48,698 nt of DNA, taken from assembly GCF_018861865.1 (NCBI RefSeq), contig NZ_JAHLDV010000025.1:1-48698 (forward strand), written 5' to 3'. Source of the stretch: Clostridium frigoris. GTDB lineage: Bacteria > Bacillota > Clostridia > Clostridiales > Clostridiaceae. Position 1 is the stretch's first letter. Every line of letters begins with the position of its first letter. A program made the translations under genes and the position numbers. The notes under the pieces were generated by a model that was not told the origin of the DNA, ran no database searches, and worked only from the letters and a program-made list of their open reading frames with translations. Shown here in pieces: positions 26,590 to 34,662 of this stretch.

Positions 26590-27936
26590 CTAAGTAATAA
26601 TTTGCTTCTTCTTCCATCTCCCAGACCTCAGGTATATTATACACATTATAAGTGAGACGAATGTTGCAAGAGGAGATGCAAACCCTATTTCATATAGGGT
26701 GATACCTACTCTTTTACTTAAAATAAAGGACAATGGAATACGCATAAAAAAAGTAGCAATTAAACTATGTATCATTGGGAATAAAGAATTGCCACAACCA
26801 CTGAAAAACGAGTTCATACAAAATACAAAACATACCAAAATGCAGTCAATACTGTATGATTTCAGATATAGTGCGGCTGTTTTTATGACCTCAACATCCC
26901 TCGAAAACAATGCAGTTAGCGAAGTTGGATTAGTTTGTGCATACGCATAACATATTATTCCTATAATTAATGAACATCCCACCCCTATATACAAACATTG
27001 TTTCGCTCTTTCCTGCTTTCCTGCTCCCATGTTCTGAGCTGTCATTGCTGCAATTGCTGAAGCAAATGCAATAGTTGGAAGCATTGTAAATACAATTATT
27101 TTTTCTACAACGCCTACAGATGCTGAAGCCGTAAGCCCCATTACATTAATAACCGCTGTAATTATTATAAAAGAAACATTAATTAAACCATCCTGTAATG
27201 CTATCGGTACTCCTAACTTAAATACTCTCTTTGCTTTGCCTGATACAATCCTAATATGGCTGCGATTGAACTCAAAAACAAAACCCACCTTTTTTATATA
27301 CATGACTCCAATTATGAAACTTATAGCTTGAGCAGCTATAGTAGCAATTGCAGCTCCTGGTGCACCCATATGGAAAACACCAACTAATATTAAATCTACA
27401 GCAATGTTAGTTACGCAAGCTACTGTTATAAAATATAATGGTGCTTTTGAATTACCTAACCCTCGTAGAATACCACTTAACGCATTATATCCTATAATAA
27501 ATGGTATACCACAAGAACATATGAGAATATATTGTTTTGTGTATTTAAGTGCCTCTGCTGGTGTATTCATTAACCTTGTAATAGTTCCTGTTAGTAGTAC
27601 CATAATTACAGTCAAAAAAGCAGCCATTATAACAAATATACAAATAATAGTTCCAATTGCCTCTGCAATATCCTTGTATTTTTTTGCACCCAAATAGTTG
27701 CCGATTATAATTGTACCGCCTGTGGTAATTCCAAGAATAAGACTTGTAATTGTCTGCATAATCTGACTTCCTGTTGCCACCGCAGAAACTTGGGCAGAAT
27801 TATCAAACTGACCAACAACTAGCAAATCTGCTGCACCATAAAATGCTTGCAGCAAACTTGCTAATAGAAACGGAAATGCAAATTTTAATAGTGTGGGGAT
27901 AACCTTTCCATTTGTTAAATCATTATGTTGTTGCAT
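26590..27936 (-). CDS. MATE-family efflux transporter
   Basis: The 448-residue protein has about twelve membrane helices with the MATE pattern (PTLLKFAFPFLLASLLQAFYGAADLLVVGQF, and GNYLGAKKYKDIAEAI in the first half, repeated as QNMGAGKQERAKQCLYIG in the second). MATE pumps use Na+ or H+ gradients to expel cationic drugs, dyes or metabolites; this one is of the DinF/NorM-like branch common in clostridia. It is preceded by a promoter, a seven-residue leader peptide and a terminator hairpin, implying induction by antitermination, probably by ribosome-acting drugs. Confidence 0.92.
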   Translation of the reverse strand: MQQHNDLTNGKVIPTLLKFAFPFLLASLLQAFYGAADLLVVGQFDNSAQVSAVATGSQIMQTITSLILGITTGGTIIIGNYLGAKKYKDIAEAIGTIICIFVIMAAFLTVIMVLLTGTITRLMNTPAEALKYTKQYILICSCGIPFIIGYNALSGILRGLGNSKAPLYFITVACVTNIAVDLILVGVFHMGAPGAAIATIAAQAISFIIGVMYIKKVGFVFEFNRSHIRIVSGKAKRVFKLGVPIALQDGLINVSFIIITAVINVMGLTASASVGVVEKIIVFTMLPTIAFASAIAAMTAQNMGAGKQERAKQCLYIGVGCSLIIGIICYAYAQTNPTSLTALFSRDVEVIKTAALYLKSYSIDCILVCFVFCMNSFFSGCGNSLFPMIHSLIATFFMRIPLSFILSKRVGITLYEIGFASPLATFVSLIMCIIYLRSGRWKKKQIIT

Positions 27937-27952
27937 TAATATATAACCTCCT

Positions 27953-27993
27953 AAAATAAAAAATGCTGCGTAAGACAGTTGATTTTACGCAAC
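27953..27993 (-). terminator. Attenuator terminator in MATE leader
   Basis: On the minus strand GTTGCGTAA (27985-27993) pairs with TTACGCAGC (27965-27973) across an 11-base loop, followed by TTTTTTATTTT (27953-27963). It lies between the promoter and the MATE ribosome site AGGAGG. The 5' arm is formed by the last two codons and stop of the leader peptide, so a ribosome stalled there would block the hairpin. Confidence 0.75.
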
Positions 27994-28008
27994 CACCTTA
28001 TCCAGCAT
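27985..28008 (-). CDS. Leader peptide MLDKVVA of the MATE gene
   Basis: A short ORF from ATG 28008 to TAA 27985 encodes MLDKVVA. GGAGGG lies 11 bases upstream. Promoter, ribosome site, ORF, terminator and MATE gene follow one another within about 130 bases, the usual plan of leader-peptide attenuation for ribosome-targeting antibiotics. ATGCTG at its start is complementary to CAGCAT at the base of the terminator, offering an alternative pairing. The peptide itself is an inference, as no homologue was looked up. Confidence 0.6.
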   Translation of the reverse strand: MLDKVVA

Positions 28009-28038
28009 ATAGTTATATACCCTCCGATGAATATCTTA

Positions 28039-28067
28039 AATGTAACACATGGTCAAAATATTGTCAA
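28039..28067 (-). promoter_or_regulatory. Promoter of the MATE leader
   Basis: On the minus strand TTGACA (28062-28067) and TACATT (28039-28044) are 17 bases apart, a near-consensus sigma-A promoter. Transcription would start near 28032, just before the leader-peptide ribosome site. Confidence 0.75.
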
Positions 28068-28093
28068 AATATATGGATCAAGTAATTTTTGAC

Positions 28094-28969
28094 TTAAAAA
28101 GGAATTATACTAAGTAAATTTTCTTTTGTTTTAAGATAATTTACTGGATTCAAATAATCTTTTTCAGAAACTTCTATGGTTATAGGGCAATCATATTCAT
28201 ATTTATTATATAAATACATTATATCATTTAATAATTCTAAATCTTTTCCTTGAATAAATCCTATTCCATGATTATTTTTGCCGTATCCATTATCCCCTAG
28301 ATTAGCTAAATGAATTAACATTACATTTTTATTATTCCATTCAAAAAACTTATCAAGTGTTATTGATATTTTACAATATTCTAACAACTTTATAGTAACC
28401 AAAGCATGACAAGTATCTAAAACCGTTCCAATTTTACCTTTAAATCCATATTTAGCTATAAAATAATCAACATACATACAGTTATCATTCAAAAAACCAT
28501 TTCTTCCATAATATCCTTTGTAATTGTTAGCTAAAGGAATTATGTTTTCTATAGCAATAGAAATGTTAGGATATTTATTAAAAGCATCCACTAAAACATT
28601 ATCTATTAGTCTAATTTTATTCAAATTAGTTATATCTTGATTAAAATTCATTGCACAATGAACAATAACCATTATGTTTTTATTGAATTTTATACCTACC
28701 ATATTTGCTAGTTCACATGTCTTAAAAAATATATCTTTCTTAACTTTATCATAAAAGTCATCAATTTCTACATCTTAACCCTCTACTAGAGGGGTATGGA
28801 TTATACTCACGTCTAATTCTGAATTAACTATCATATTAAAATATTCAATTAATGATATTTTATTGCTATAAAATTCTTTAAGTAACTGAATTTCAATATT
28901 ATTTTCGTTTAATTTTTTTCTTACTAGAAAGTTTTCCTTTGATAAACCACTTTTCATTAATATTTTCAT
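28094..28969 (-). pseudogene. TIM-barrel sugar isomerase/AP-endonuclease-2 family gene with in-frame stop
   Basis: Two open segments, 28775-28969 and the part below 28775, lie in exactly the same frame and are separated only by TAA at 28775-28777 (context ..TPLVEG-stop-DVEIDDF..). Joined, they give about 290 residues of the xylose isomerase-like TIM-barrel family, with HTPL, IVHC, AIENI, TVLDTCHA, LIHLANLGD and TIEVS at the expected strand ends, including metal-ligand-type Glu, Asp and His residues. The simplest reading is a recent nonsense mutation. The ribosome site is weak (AAAGGG, about 16 bases from ATG), also consistent with decay. Read-through is possible but less likely. The gene stands alone on the minus strand. 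Confidence 0.75.
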
Positions 28970-29112
28970 ATTGTTTATTCAGACCCTTTCAACTGTTATT
29001 TATACTACCTAAATTATTCATTACACTAAATACTCCATATCAATATTAACATAAATACTCTGCTAAAATTTTTAGTAATCATATTTTCTTTTTATAAAAT
29101 ATATGAGACATA

Positions 29113-29136
29113 CAAAAAACTACCTGTTAAGGTAGT
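29113..29136 (-). terminator. Hairpin terminator, minus strand
   Basis: ACTACC (29119-29124) pairs with GGTAGT (29131-29136), and on the minus strand a TTTTTT tract follows. It is the second of two terminators downstream of the tRNA gene, in the 415-base gap 28970-29384, which otherwise contains no gene that I can see. Confidence 0.65.
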
Positions 29137-29161
29137 CTCTAAAATGTATTATTGTATAAAC

Positions 29162-29198
29162 AAAAAATAAAATAGACTGGCTAAATAACACCAGTCCA
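29162..29198 (-). terminator. Terminator downstream of tRNA-Ser
   Basis: GACTGG (29175-29180) pairs with CCAGTC (29191-29196), extendable by two pairs including a G-T wobble. On the minus strand TATTTTATTTTTTG follows. It lies about 190 bases after the tRNA 3' end. Confidence 0.65.
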
Positions 29199-29384
29199 TT
29201 GCTAGTTATATATATTTAATTAAAGGGGGACTCTAATTAAAAAATCAATTACTAGTTACTTTCTATGTATCAACAATAACAATTCTATGTGTCATTAGAA
29301 TGTCGATAGTATTAATAAACTATAAACTGTTTAGTAAATATTAAAAAAAAGGACTCTAACATAATCTGTTAAATTCCTTCATTT

Positions 29385-29475
29385 TGGCGGAGAAAGAGGG
29401 ATTTGAACCCTCGGAACGCATTACACGTTCGCCTGTTTTCGAGGCAGGTACCATAGGCCACTCGGACATCTCTCC
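29385..29475 (-). tRNA. tRNA-Ser (anticodon CGA)
   Basis: The 91-base class II tRNA has acceptor arms GGAGAGA and TTTCTCC, discriminator G, an encoded CCA (29385-29387), a long variable arm with GAACG/CGTTC and T-arm GAGGG-TTCAAAT-CCCTC. The anticodon CGA is at 29439-29441 in loop CTCGAAA. It reads UCG codons. The anticodon stem CCTGC/ACAGG has a C-A mismatch at positions 31-39, next to the loop, which is unusual. The gene is isolated, not in a tRNA cluster. Confidence 0.93.
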
Positions 29476-29692
29476 ACATATTAACTTACAATTAACATTA
29501 TACCATAAAATAAATTTTTTTAAAGTACCTTTCTATTTTTAAATTAGGAATCATACCATATATACAGTATTTGTCTTTTCCATTTTACATTTATGGTGTA
29601 GGATATAAATGGATGTTATTACCTTGAATAATACTAAATATTTATTTAATTCTTTATAATTATAAATAAAACGTAAAAAAGAAGGTGTTCAA

Positions 29693-30766
29693 ATGAAAGA
29701 TATAAGTGAAACAGTATTAAACAAAAATCCTAATATTTCTATGCCTATAAAAAAAACCCATGAAATACAAATAATTATTTTACTTTTTATCATCCTTGTT
29801 GCTGTTTTTTTTATTTCACTAACTGTAGGCAGATACACAATCCCTCTCGACCAACTTTTTAATATTATTTATTCAAAGCTATTTAACCTTCCAATAACAT
29901 CTCCAGCTGCTGTAGAATCTGTGTTACTTAAAGTAAGACTGCCACGGGTTATTGCCGCTATTTTGGTTGGGGCTTCTCTTTCCATATCTGGTGCTGCATA
30001 CCAGGGTTTGTTTAAAAACCCCCTGGTGTCTCCCGATATACTTGGAGCTTCTGCTGGTGCTGGCTTTGGTTCAGCTTTAGCAATTCTTTTGTCATTTAAT
30101 ATTATTGCTATACAGTTTTCATCATTTGCATTTGGACTAGCAGCAGTTACATTTACTTATTTGTTAGGTAAAATTATAAGCCGTGGAAACAATTCAGTTG
30201 TGGTACTAGTATTGATTGGCATGGTTGTTTCAAATCTGTTTACAGCCTTTATTTCAATAATAAAATATGTAGCTGATACAGATAACCAACTTCCAGCAAT
30301 AACTTTTTGGTTAATGGGTGGATTATCTTCGGTTACCTTCAAAGATTTAAAAATTATAATTTTCCCTATAATCATAAGTATAATACCTTTAATTTTATTA
30401 AGGTGGCAAATGAATGTGATTTCATTTGGAGATGAAGAGGCTTCCTCTCTTGGCATTGATACTTCTAAAATGAAAACTATTGTTATCATATGTTCATCAC
30501 TGCTGACTGCAGCCGCTGTATCAATTAGTGGCATGATAGGATGGGTTGGACTTATTATACCTCACCTTGCCAGAATGATTGTTGGTCCTAATTATAAAAC
30601 CCTATTGCCTGCTTCTCTCTTGTTAGGAAGTATTTTTCTTCTAATAGTAGACGATTTAGCTCGTAGTATGTTTCCAGTGGAAATACCATTAGGTATTCTA
30701 ACATCATTGATTGGAGCACCATTCTTTATTTATCTATTATTAAAAGGAAGGAGAATTTGGTTATGA
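29693..30766 (+). CDS. FecCD-type ABC transporter permease
   Basis: The 357-residue permease has about ten helices and the family signatures LKVRLPRVIAAILVGASLSISGAAYQGLFKNPLVSPDILGASAGAGFG and GMIGWVGLIIPHLARMIVG. FecCD/BtuC permeases import metal chelates, cobalamin, heme or, in the MolBCA branch, molybdate and tungstate. The gene starts a plus-strand unit that continues with the ATPase and binding protein and then an IscU-like and a MoeB-like gene. Because it sits in a pterin/tungsten-enzyme cluster, oxyanion import is an attractive inference, but sequence alone would also allow an iron chelate. Confidence 0.9.
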   Translation: MKDISETVLNKNPNISMPIKKTHEIQIIILLFIILVAVFFISLTVGRYTIPLDQLFNIIYSKLFNLPITSPAAVESVLLKVRLPRVIAAILVGASLSISGAAYQGLFKNPLVSPDILGASAGAGFGSALAILLSFNIIAIQFSSFAFGLAAVTFTYLLGKIISRGNNSVVVLVLIGMVVSNLFTAFISIIKYVADTDNQLPAITFWLMGGLSSVTFKDLKIIIFPIIISIIPLILLRWQMNVISFGDEEASSLGIDTSKMKTIVIICSSLLTAAAVSISGMIGWVGLIIPHLARMIVGPNYKTLLPASLLLGSIFLLIVDDLARSMFPVEIPLGILTSLIGAPFFIYLLLKGRRIWL

Positions 30767-31560
30767 TACTTGAGATAAAAAATGCAGTATGTGGATATGG
30801 ATCAAAACCCATTGTAAAGAATATATCTACAAGCGTTGAATCTGGAGAGATATTATGTATACTTGGACCAAATGGTGTAGGTAAGACAACATTTTTTAAG
30901 ACTATACTAGGATTTTTAAAATTGCAGGGTGGAGAGATATTGTTAGATGGCAAAAGCACCAAGAATTGGTCCAAAAATCAATTAGCAAAAATGATTAGTT
31001 ACGTTCCTCAGACTCATACGCCCCCATTTCCTTTCAGTGTGTTTGATGTAGTATTAATGGGAAGAACAGCTCATATAGGTATGTTTTCTTCCCCATCCAA
31101 AAATGATAAGGAAATTGCAGAATCAGCAATTAGTGACTTAAATATATCCTATCTAAAAGACAAGATATATACTGAAATCAGTGGTGGCGAAAGACAAATG
31201 GTTTTAATCGCTAGGGCTCTTGCTCAACAGTCTAAAATACTTATACTAGATGAGCCTACCTCCAATCTAGACTTTGGTAATCAGGTACGTGTTTTAGAAC
31301 AAATTAATAATCTTGCAAAAAAAGGCCTCGGAGTTATAATGACTTCACATTTTCCTGATCATGCTTTCCTATGTTCTACTAAAGTAGCACTTATGAATAA
31401 AAACAATAAATTTATCATTGGAAATATGGATGAAGTTATAACTGAAGAAAACCTTAAATCCGCCTATGGCGTCAATGTTAAAATCATATGTACTGAAACT
31501 AGCAATGGTGAAAAGATTAAATCCTGCATACCATTATTAAATCATGTATATCCTTATTAA
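30763..31560 (+). CDS. ABC transporter ATP-binding protein (FepC/BtuD type)
   Basis: This ATPase of 265 residues powers the FecCD-type importer. Walker A is GPNGVGKTT, the Q loop YVPQTHTPPFPFSVFDVVLMGR, the signature motif ISGGERQM (C of the consensus LSGGQ region modified as usual in this branch), Walker B ILILDEPTSNLD and H loop TSHFPDH. Start ATG 30763 overlaps the permease stop (ATGA) and has AAGGAG nine bases before it, giving translational coupling. Confidence 0.93.
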   Translation: MILEIKNAVCGYGSKPIVKNISTSVESGEILCILGPNGVGKTTFFKTILGFLKLQGGEILLDGKSTKNWSKNQLAKMISYVPQTHTPPFPFSVFDVVLMGRTAHIGMFSSPSKNDKEIAESAISDLNISYLKDKIYTEISGGERQMVLIARALAQQSKILILDEPTSNLDFGNQVRVLEQINNLAKKGLGVIMTSHFPDHAFLCSTKVALMNKNNKFIIGNMDEVITEENLKSAYGVNVKIICTETSNGEKIKSCIPLLNHVYPY

Positions 31561-31594
31561 TTTAAAATCTTATGTATAGAAAGGATATGTTCAA

Positions 31595-32671
31595 ATGAAA
31601 ACGAATAAAAAGTTTTTGTCAATACTAGTAGTGATTGCAACCGTTATTTCATTCACTGGATGTAAAAATAATGCTAGTTCATTGAAAACTTCACAAAAAA
31701 AACAACCCACGACAAGAACAATTACCGATATGTCTGGAGAAAAAGTTAAAATACCAACAAACATTCAAAAAATTGGTGACTCATGGCCTGCACATAACGA
31801 AGTATTAAGTATGCTAGGTTCAGGTGGAAAAATTGTTGCTACAGTCCTCACTCCACAGGGAAGACCTTGGTTATATAAAGTAAATCCTCAGATGAACAGG
31901 GCAGAAACCGTTTTTACTGCTGCAGATGTTAATGTAGAAGAGCTTTTGAAAACAAAACCTGATATTGTATTTATGCCTTTAAGCTATAAATATGGAGACA
32001 AAATAGCAAGTGCTGGTATTCCTGTTGTGCAATTAGCTTTTACAAATTTTGAAGAATTAAAAAATTGTTTCAAACTTACGGGTGATATACTTGGAACTGA
32101 AGGTAAACAAAAATCAACTAAATATAATTCATATTTAGATAGTAAACTTAAAATGGTAAAATCTATAACTTCAAGTATACCAAAAAATCAGAAACCAAAG
32201 GTTCTTCATATAAGTTCGCTTTCACCATTAACTGTTGATGGCGGTGACTCAATTATTGATGCATGGATTAATGTAGCAGGTGGAACTAATGCTGCAGGCG
32301 AAATCAAAGGCAATATGAAGGTGGTATCCATGGAACAAGTACTTAAATGGAATCCAGATTTTATCATTCTTGGAGCAGATACAAAAAATTCAGAAAGTGT
32401 TATGAATTCTGATGTATGGAAAAAAGTAACTGCCGTTCAAAACTCAAAAGTAGTTCATAATCCTGATGGAGCTTATATGTGGGATCGTTACAGCGCTGAA
32501 GAAGCATTACAAATACAGTGGGCTGCAAAACTTTTACATCCAGATAAATTTAATAATTTAGATATTATTAAGGAGACTATTAATTTCTATAAAGAATTCC
32601 TTAACTATACTCTTACAAAAGAAGAGGCTAATCTAATACTTAGTGGTAAACCTCCCATAAAACCACAATAA
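31595..32671 (+). CDS. Substrate-binding lipoprotein of the FecCD-type transporter
   Basis: This 358-residue lipoprotein has a signal peptide with lipobox FTGC (Cys at about 23) and a class III (TroA/BtuF-like) binding fold: RTITDMSGEKVKIP start, VNVEELLKTKPDIVFMP, and the late MWDRYSAEEALQIQWAAKLLHPDKF. It follows the ATPase by 34 bases with its own ribosome site. Class III binding proteins of the MolA type bind molybdate and tungstate, others bind siderophores, heme or cobalamin. The WPAHNEVLSMLGSGGKIVAT segment resembles this family in general and does not settle the ligand. The cofactor-island context favours tungstate or molybdate. Confidence 0.88.
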   Translation: MKTNKKFLSILVVIATVISFTGCKNNASSLKTSQKKQPTTRTITDMSGEKVKIPTNIQKIGDSWPAHNEVLSMLGSGGKIVATVLTPQGRPWLYKVNPQMNRAETVFTAADVNVEELLKTKPDIVFMPLSYKYGDKIASAGIPVVQLAFTNFEELKNCFKLTGDILGTEGKQKSTKYNSYLDSKLKMVKSITSSIPKNQKPKVLHISSLSPLTVDGGDSIIDAWINVAGGTNAAGEIKGNMKVVSMEQVLKWNPDFIILGADTKNSESVMNSDVWKKVTAVQNSKVVHNPDGAYMWDRYSAEEALQIQWAAKLLHPDKFNNLDIIKETINFYKEFLNYTLTKEEANLILSGKPPIKPQ

Positions 32672-32689
32672 TAAAGTGAGGTGTTTATT

Positions 32690-33061
32690 TTGTATAATGA
32701 TATAGTTATGGATCATTTTTCTGATCCAAGAAATGTTGGAGAAATACCTGATGCAGATGGTATCGGCGAAATAGGTAATTCATCAGATGGTGACAAAATA
32801 AAAATATTTATAAAAGTAAAAGACAACTTATTGATTGACGTTAAATTTAGAACATTTGGATGTGGAGCTGCAATTGCTGCAAGCAGTATGGTTACAGTCC
32901 TATCCATTGGTAAAACATTAGACTATGCCCTAAATATACAAAATGAAGATGTTTCAAAAGCTCTAGGAGGATTGCCTATTGAAAAAATGCTATGTTCAAA
33001 CATAGCAGCCGATGCATTACATAAGGCAATAAAAAATTATTTATCACTCCAGGGATTATAA
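32690..33061 (+). CDS. IscU/NifU-like scaffold protein lacking canonical ligands
   Basis: The 123-residue product has the full IscU/NifU N-domain layout: YNDIVMDHFSDPRNVG, GIGEIGN, TFGCGAAIAASS, GKTLDYAL, LGGLPIEKMLCSNIAADALHKAI. Of the five IscU ligands, Cys58, Cys102 and Asp35 are kept, but the first Cys (C-G-D) is Asp33 and the His before the last Cys is Leu101. So it may bind a cluster or metal differently, or act as a sulfur or metal carrier. TTG 32690 is the start because GAGG lies eight bases upstream and it gives the family N-terminus. It lies between the ABC importer and the E1-like gene; no IscS is nearby. Confidence 0.85.
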   Translation: MYNDIVMDHFSDPRNVGEIPDADGIGEIGNSSDGDKIKIFIKVKDNLLIDVKFRTFGCGAAIAASSMVTVLSIGKTLDYALNIQNEDVSKALGGLPIEKMLCSNIAADALHKAIKNYLSLQGL

Positions 33062-33100
33062 CTTCTCTCACTTAAATTATTTCATAGTAGGAGGCTTTCA

Positions 33101-34561
33101 ATGATTTTATCTAAAGAACAAATTAATAGATATTTAAGACATATAATAATTCCTGAAATAAGTGGACCAGGCCAAAAGAAAATAACTAAAATAAAAATTT
33201 GTTTATATGCATCTACCGTACAAGAGGCATCTTCTCTTATATATTATCTTGCAGCCTCTGGCATAGGTTTTATTTCATGTTCCTTTAAAGATGACCGTGG
33301 ATGTGATGCATTATATAAAAACATAAAAGATCTAAATGGAGATGTCGTTATTGAGACTTTTGATAATCAATTACCTGGACACATTAGCTCTGTTTTCGAT
33401 GAAGATTTTGTAATTAGAATATTAATTAGTAAATATATGGGCCTCCAAGATAATTTGATAAGTTTTTCTAGTAGCCATGGCCTTTGTAAATTCATTCCTA
33501 CAGTTGTAGCAATTAACAGTGGTTGGAATGGATCTCTAAAAACTTTTAACAATCAAGATGATTTTAACGATTTACTTATAAATCCTCTACCTGTAGATTT
33601 AAATTCCCATGGAAATACTACTCACGAAAAAAAAGGTAACATTCTTTCTAATTGTCTTCTTGGTGCTCTCACAACAGTTGAGTGCATTAAGCTTTGTTTG
33701 AAGATAGGAATTGTATTAGATAAACCTTTATGCTTTAATCTTCTATCCATGAAATTTTATAAGCCGGATAATGAGAATTTAAATTTAGCAATTACCGATT
33801 TTTTTAATTCTAAGAATGAATTACACGCTAATTTAGAAAAAACTCATAATAGTAAAAAACTATCAGATAGTAAAGTATTAATTGTAGGTGTTGGTGGACT
33901 AGGTTCACCTGTTGCTTATGCACTGTCACTTTTAGGAATTGGCACCATTGGCCTTGTTGATTATGATAAAGTTGAAATAAGTAACCTTAACCGTCAAATA
34001 CTTCATACGACTTCTAGGATTGGTATGCCAAAAGTTGCGTCAGCAAAAGTTTTTATAAAAAATCTTAATCCAAATGTTAATATAGTAACTTACAATACAG
34101 GCCTAAATACTAGTAATGCTATAAATATAATTAAGGATTATGACATTATTATAGATGGAGTTGATAATTTCAAATGTCGTTATCTGCTAAATGACTCATG
34201 TTTTTTAGCAGATAAACCACTTGTAGATGCTGCTGCTATAAGGTTTCATGGGTTAATTATGACTATGGTTCCAAATAAAAGTCCATGTTATCGATGTGTT
34301 TTCCCTGTTATTCCAAATCAAAATAGTACTATGAGTTGCTCTGAATCAGGCGTTTTAGGACCTTTGCCTGGAGTGATGGGTTTTCTTCAAGCCGCTGAAG
34401 TTGTAAAGTTTTTGTTAGACACAGGAGACACATTGTCTAACAGGATAATCTATTATGATGCTTTAGACTCAGATTTTGACACTATTGGTACACATAAATT
34501 AGCAAAGTGTGATTTATGTGGTGATAATCCAACAATTACTGTTAAATCATCTTCTAGGTAG
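33101..34561 (+). CDS. MoeB/ThiF-type E1 enzyme with fused degenerate E1 half
   Basis: The 486-residue protein joins two E1-like halves. The C-terminal half (about 250-486) is a complete MoeB/ThiF/HesA adenylyltransferase: GVGGLG (263-268), DYDKVEISNLNRQ (287-299), DGVDNF (352-357), zinc cysteines CYRC (396/399) and CDLC (470/473), and the candidate catalytic Cys413 in SCSESGVLGP. The N-terminal half (about 1-225) begins with the MoeB hallmark RYLRHIIIPEISGPGQ but has lost the glycine-rich ATP loop (ICLYASTVQEASS) and other catalytic residues. The expected partner is MoaD (34663-34887), which ends in Gly-Gly. The pseudo-E1 half may serve dimer-like scaffolding within one chain. Confidence 0.88.
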   Translation: MILSKEQINRYLRHIIIPEISGPGQKKITKIKICLYASTVQEASSLIYYLAASGIGFISCSFKDDRGCDALYKNIKDLNGDVVIETFDNQLPGHISSVFDEDFVIRILISKYMGLQDNLISFSSSHGLCKFIPTVVAINSGWNGSLKTFNNQDDFNDLLINPLPVDLNSHGNTTHEKKGNILSNCLLGALTTVECIKLCLKIGIVLDKPLCFNLLSMKFYKPDNENLNLAITDFFNSKNELHANLEKTHNSKKLSDSKVLIVGVGGLGSPVAYALSLLGIGTIGLVDYDKVEISNLNRQILHTTSRIGMPKVASAKVFIKNLNPNVNIVTYNTGLNTSNAINIIKDYDIIIDGVDNFKCRYLLNDSCFLADKPLVDAAAIRFHGLIMTMVPNKSPCYRCVFPVIPNQNSTMSCSESGVLGPLPGVMGFLQAAEVVKFLLDTGDTLSNRIIYYDALDSDFDTIGTHKLAKCDLCGDNPTITVKSSSR

Positions 34562-34602
34562 CTGCAATAATAACAATTTCTGATGGAATGTCGTTAAGTA
34601 AT

Positions 34603-34649
34603 AACTAACAAAGGAATCAGCTAAATTAAAGCTGATTCCTTTGTTAGTT
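34603..34649. terminator. Bidirectional terminator between moeB-like gene and moaD
   Basis: A 20-bp perfect stem (34603-34622 with 34630-34649, core AACAAAGGAATCAGC) with a 7-base loop separates the two convergent units. Confidence 0.8.
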
Positions 34650-34662
34650 TCGCTTTTAAAAA

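Noticed and set aside
28775-28777. Selenocysteine or other recoding at the TIM-barrel stop
   Set aside because: The codon is TAA, not TGA, and no SECIS-like hairpin follows, so nonsense mutation is simpler.
29477-29692. Fur box or ModE site before the ABC transporter
   Set aside because: No convincing match to either operator; the AT-rich sequence gives only weak partial palindromes, and TTGAAT/TATAAT are too far apart for a promoter.
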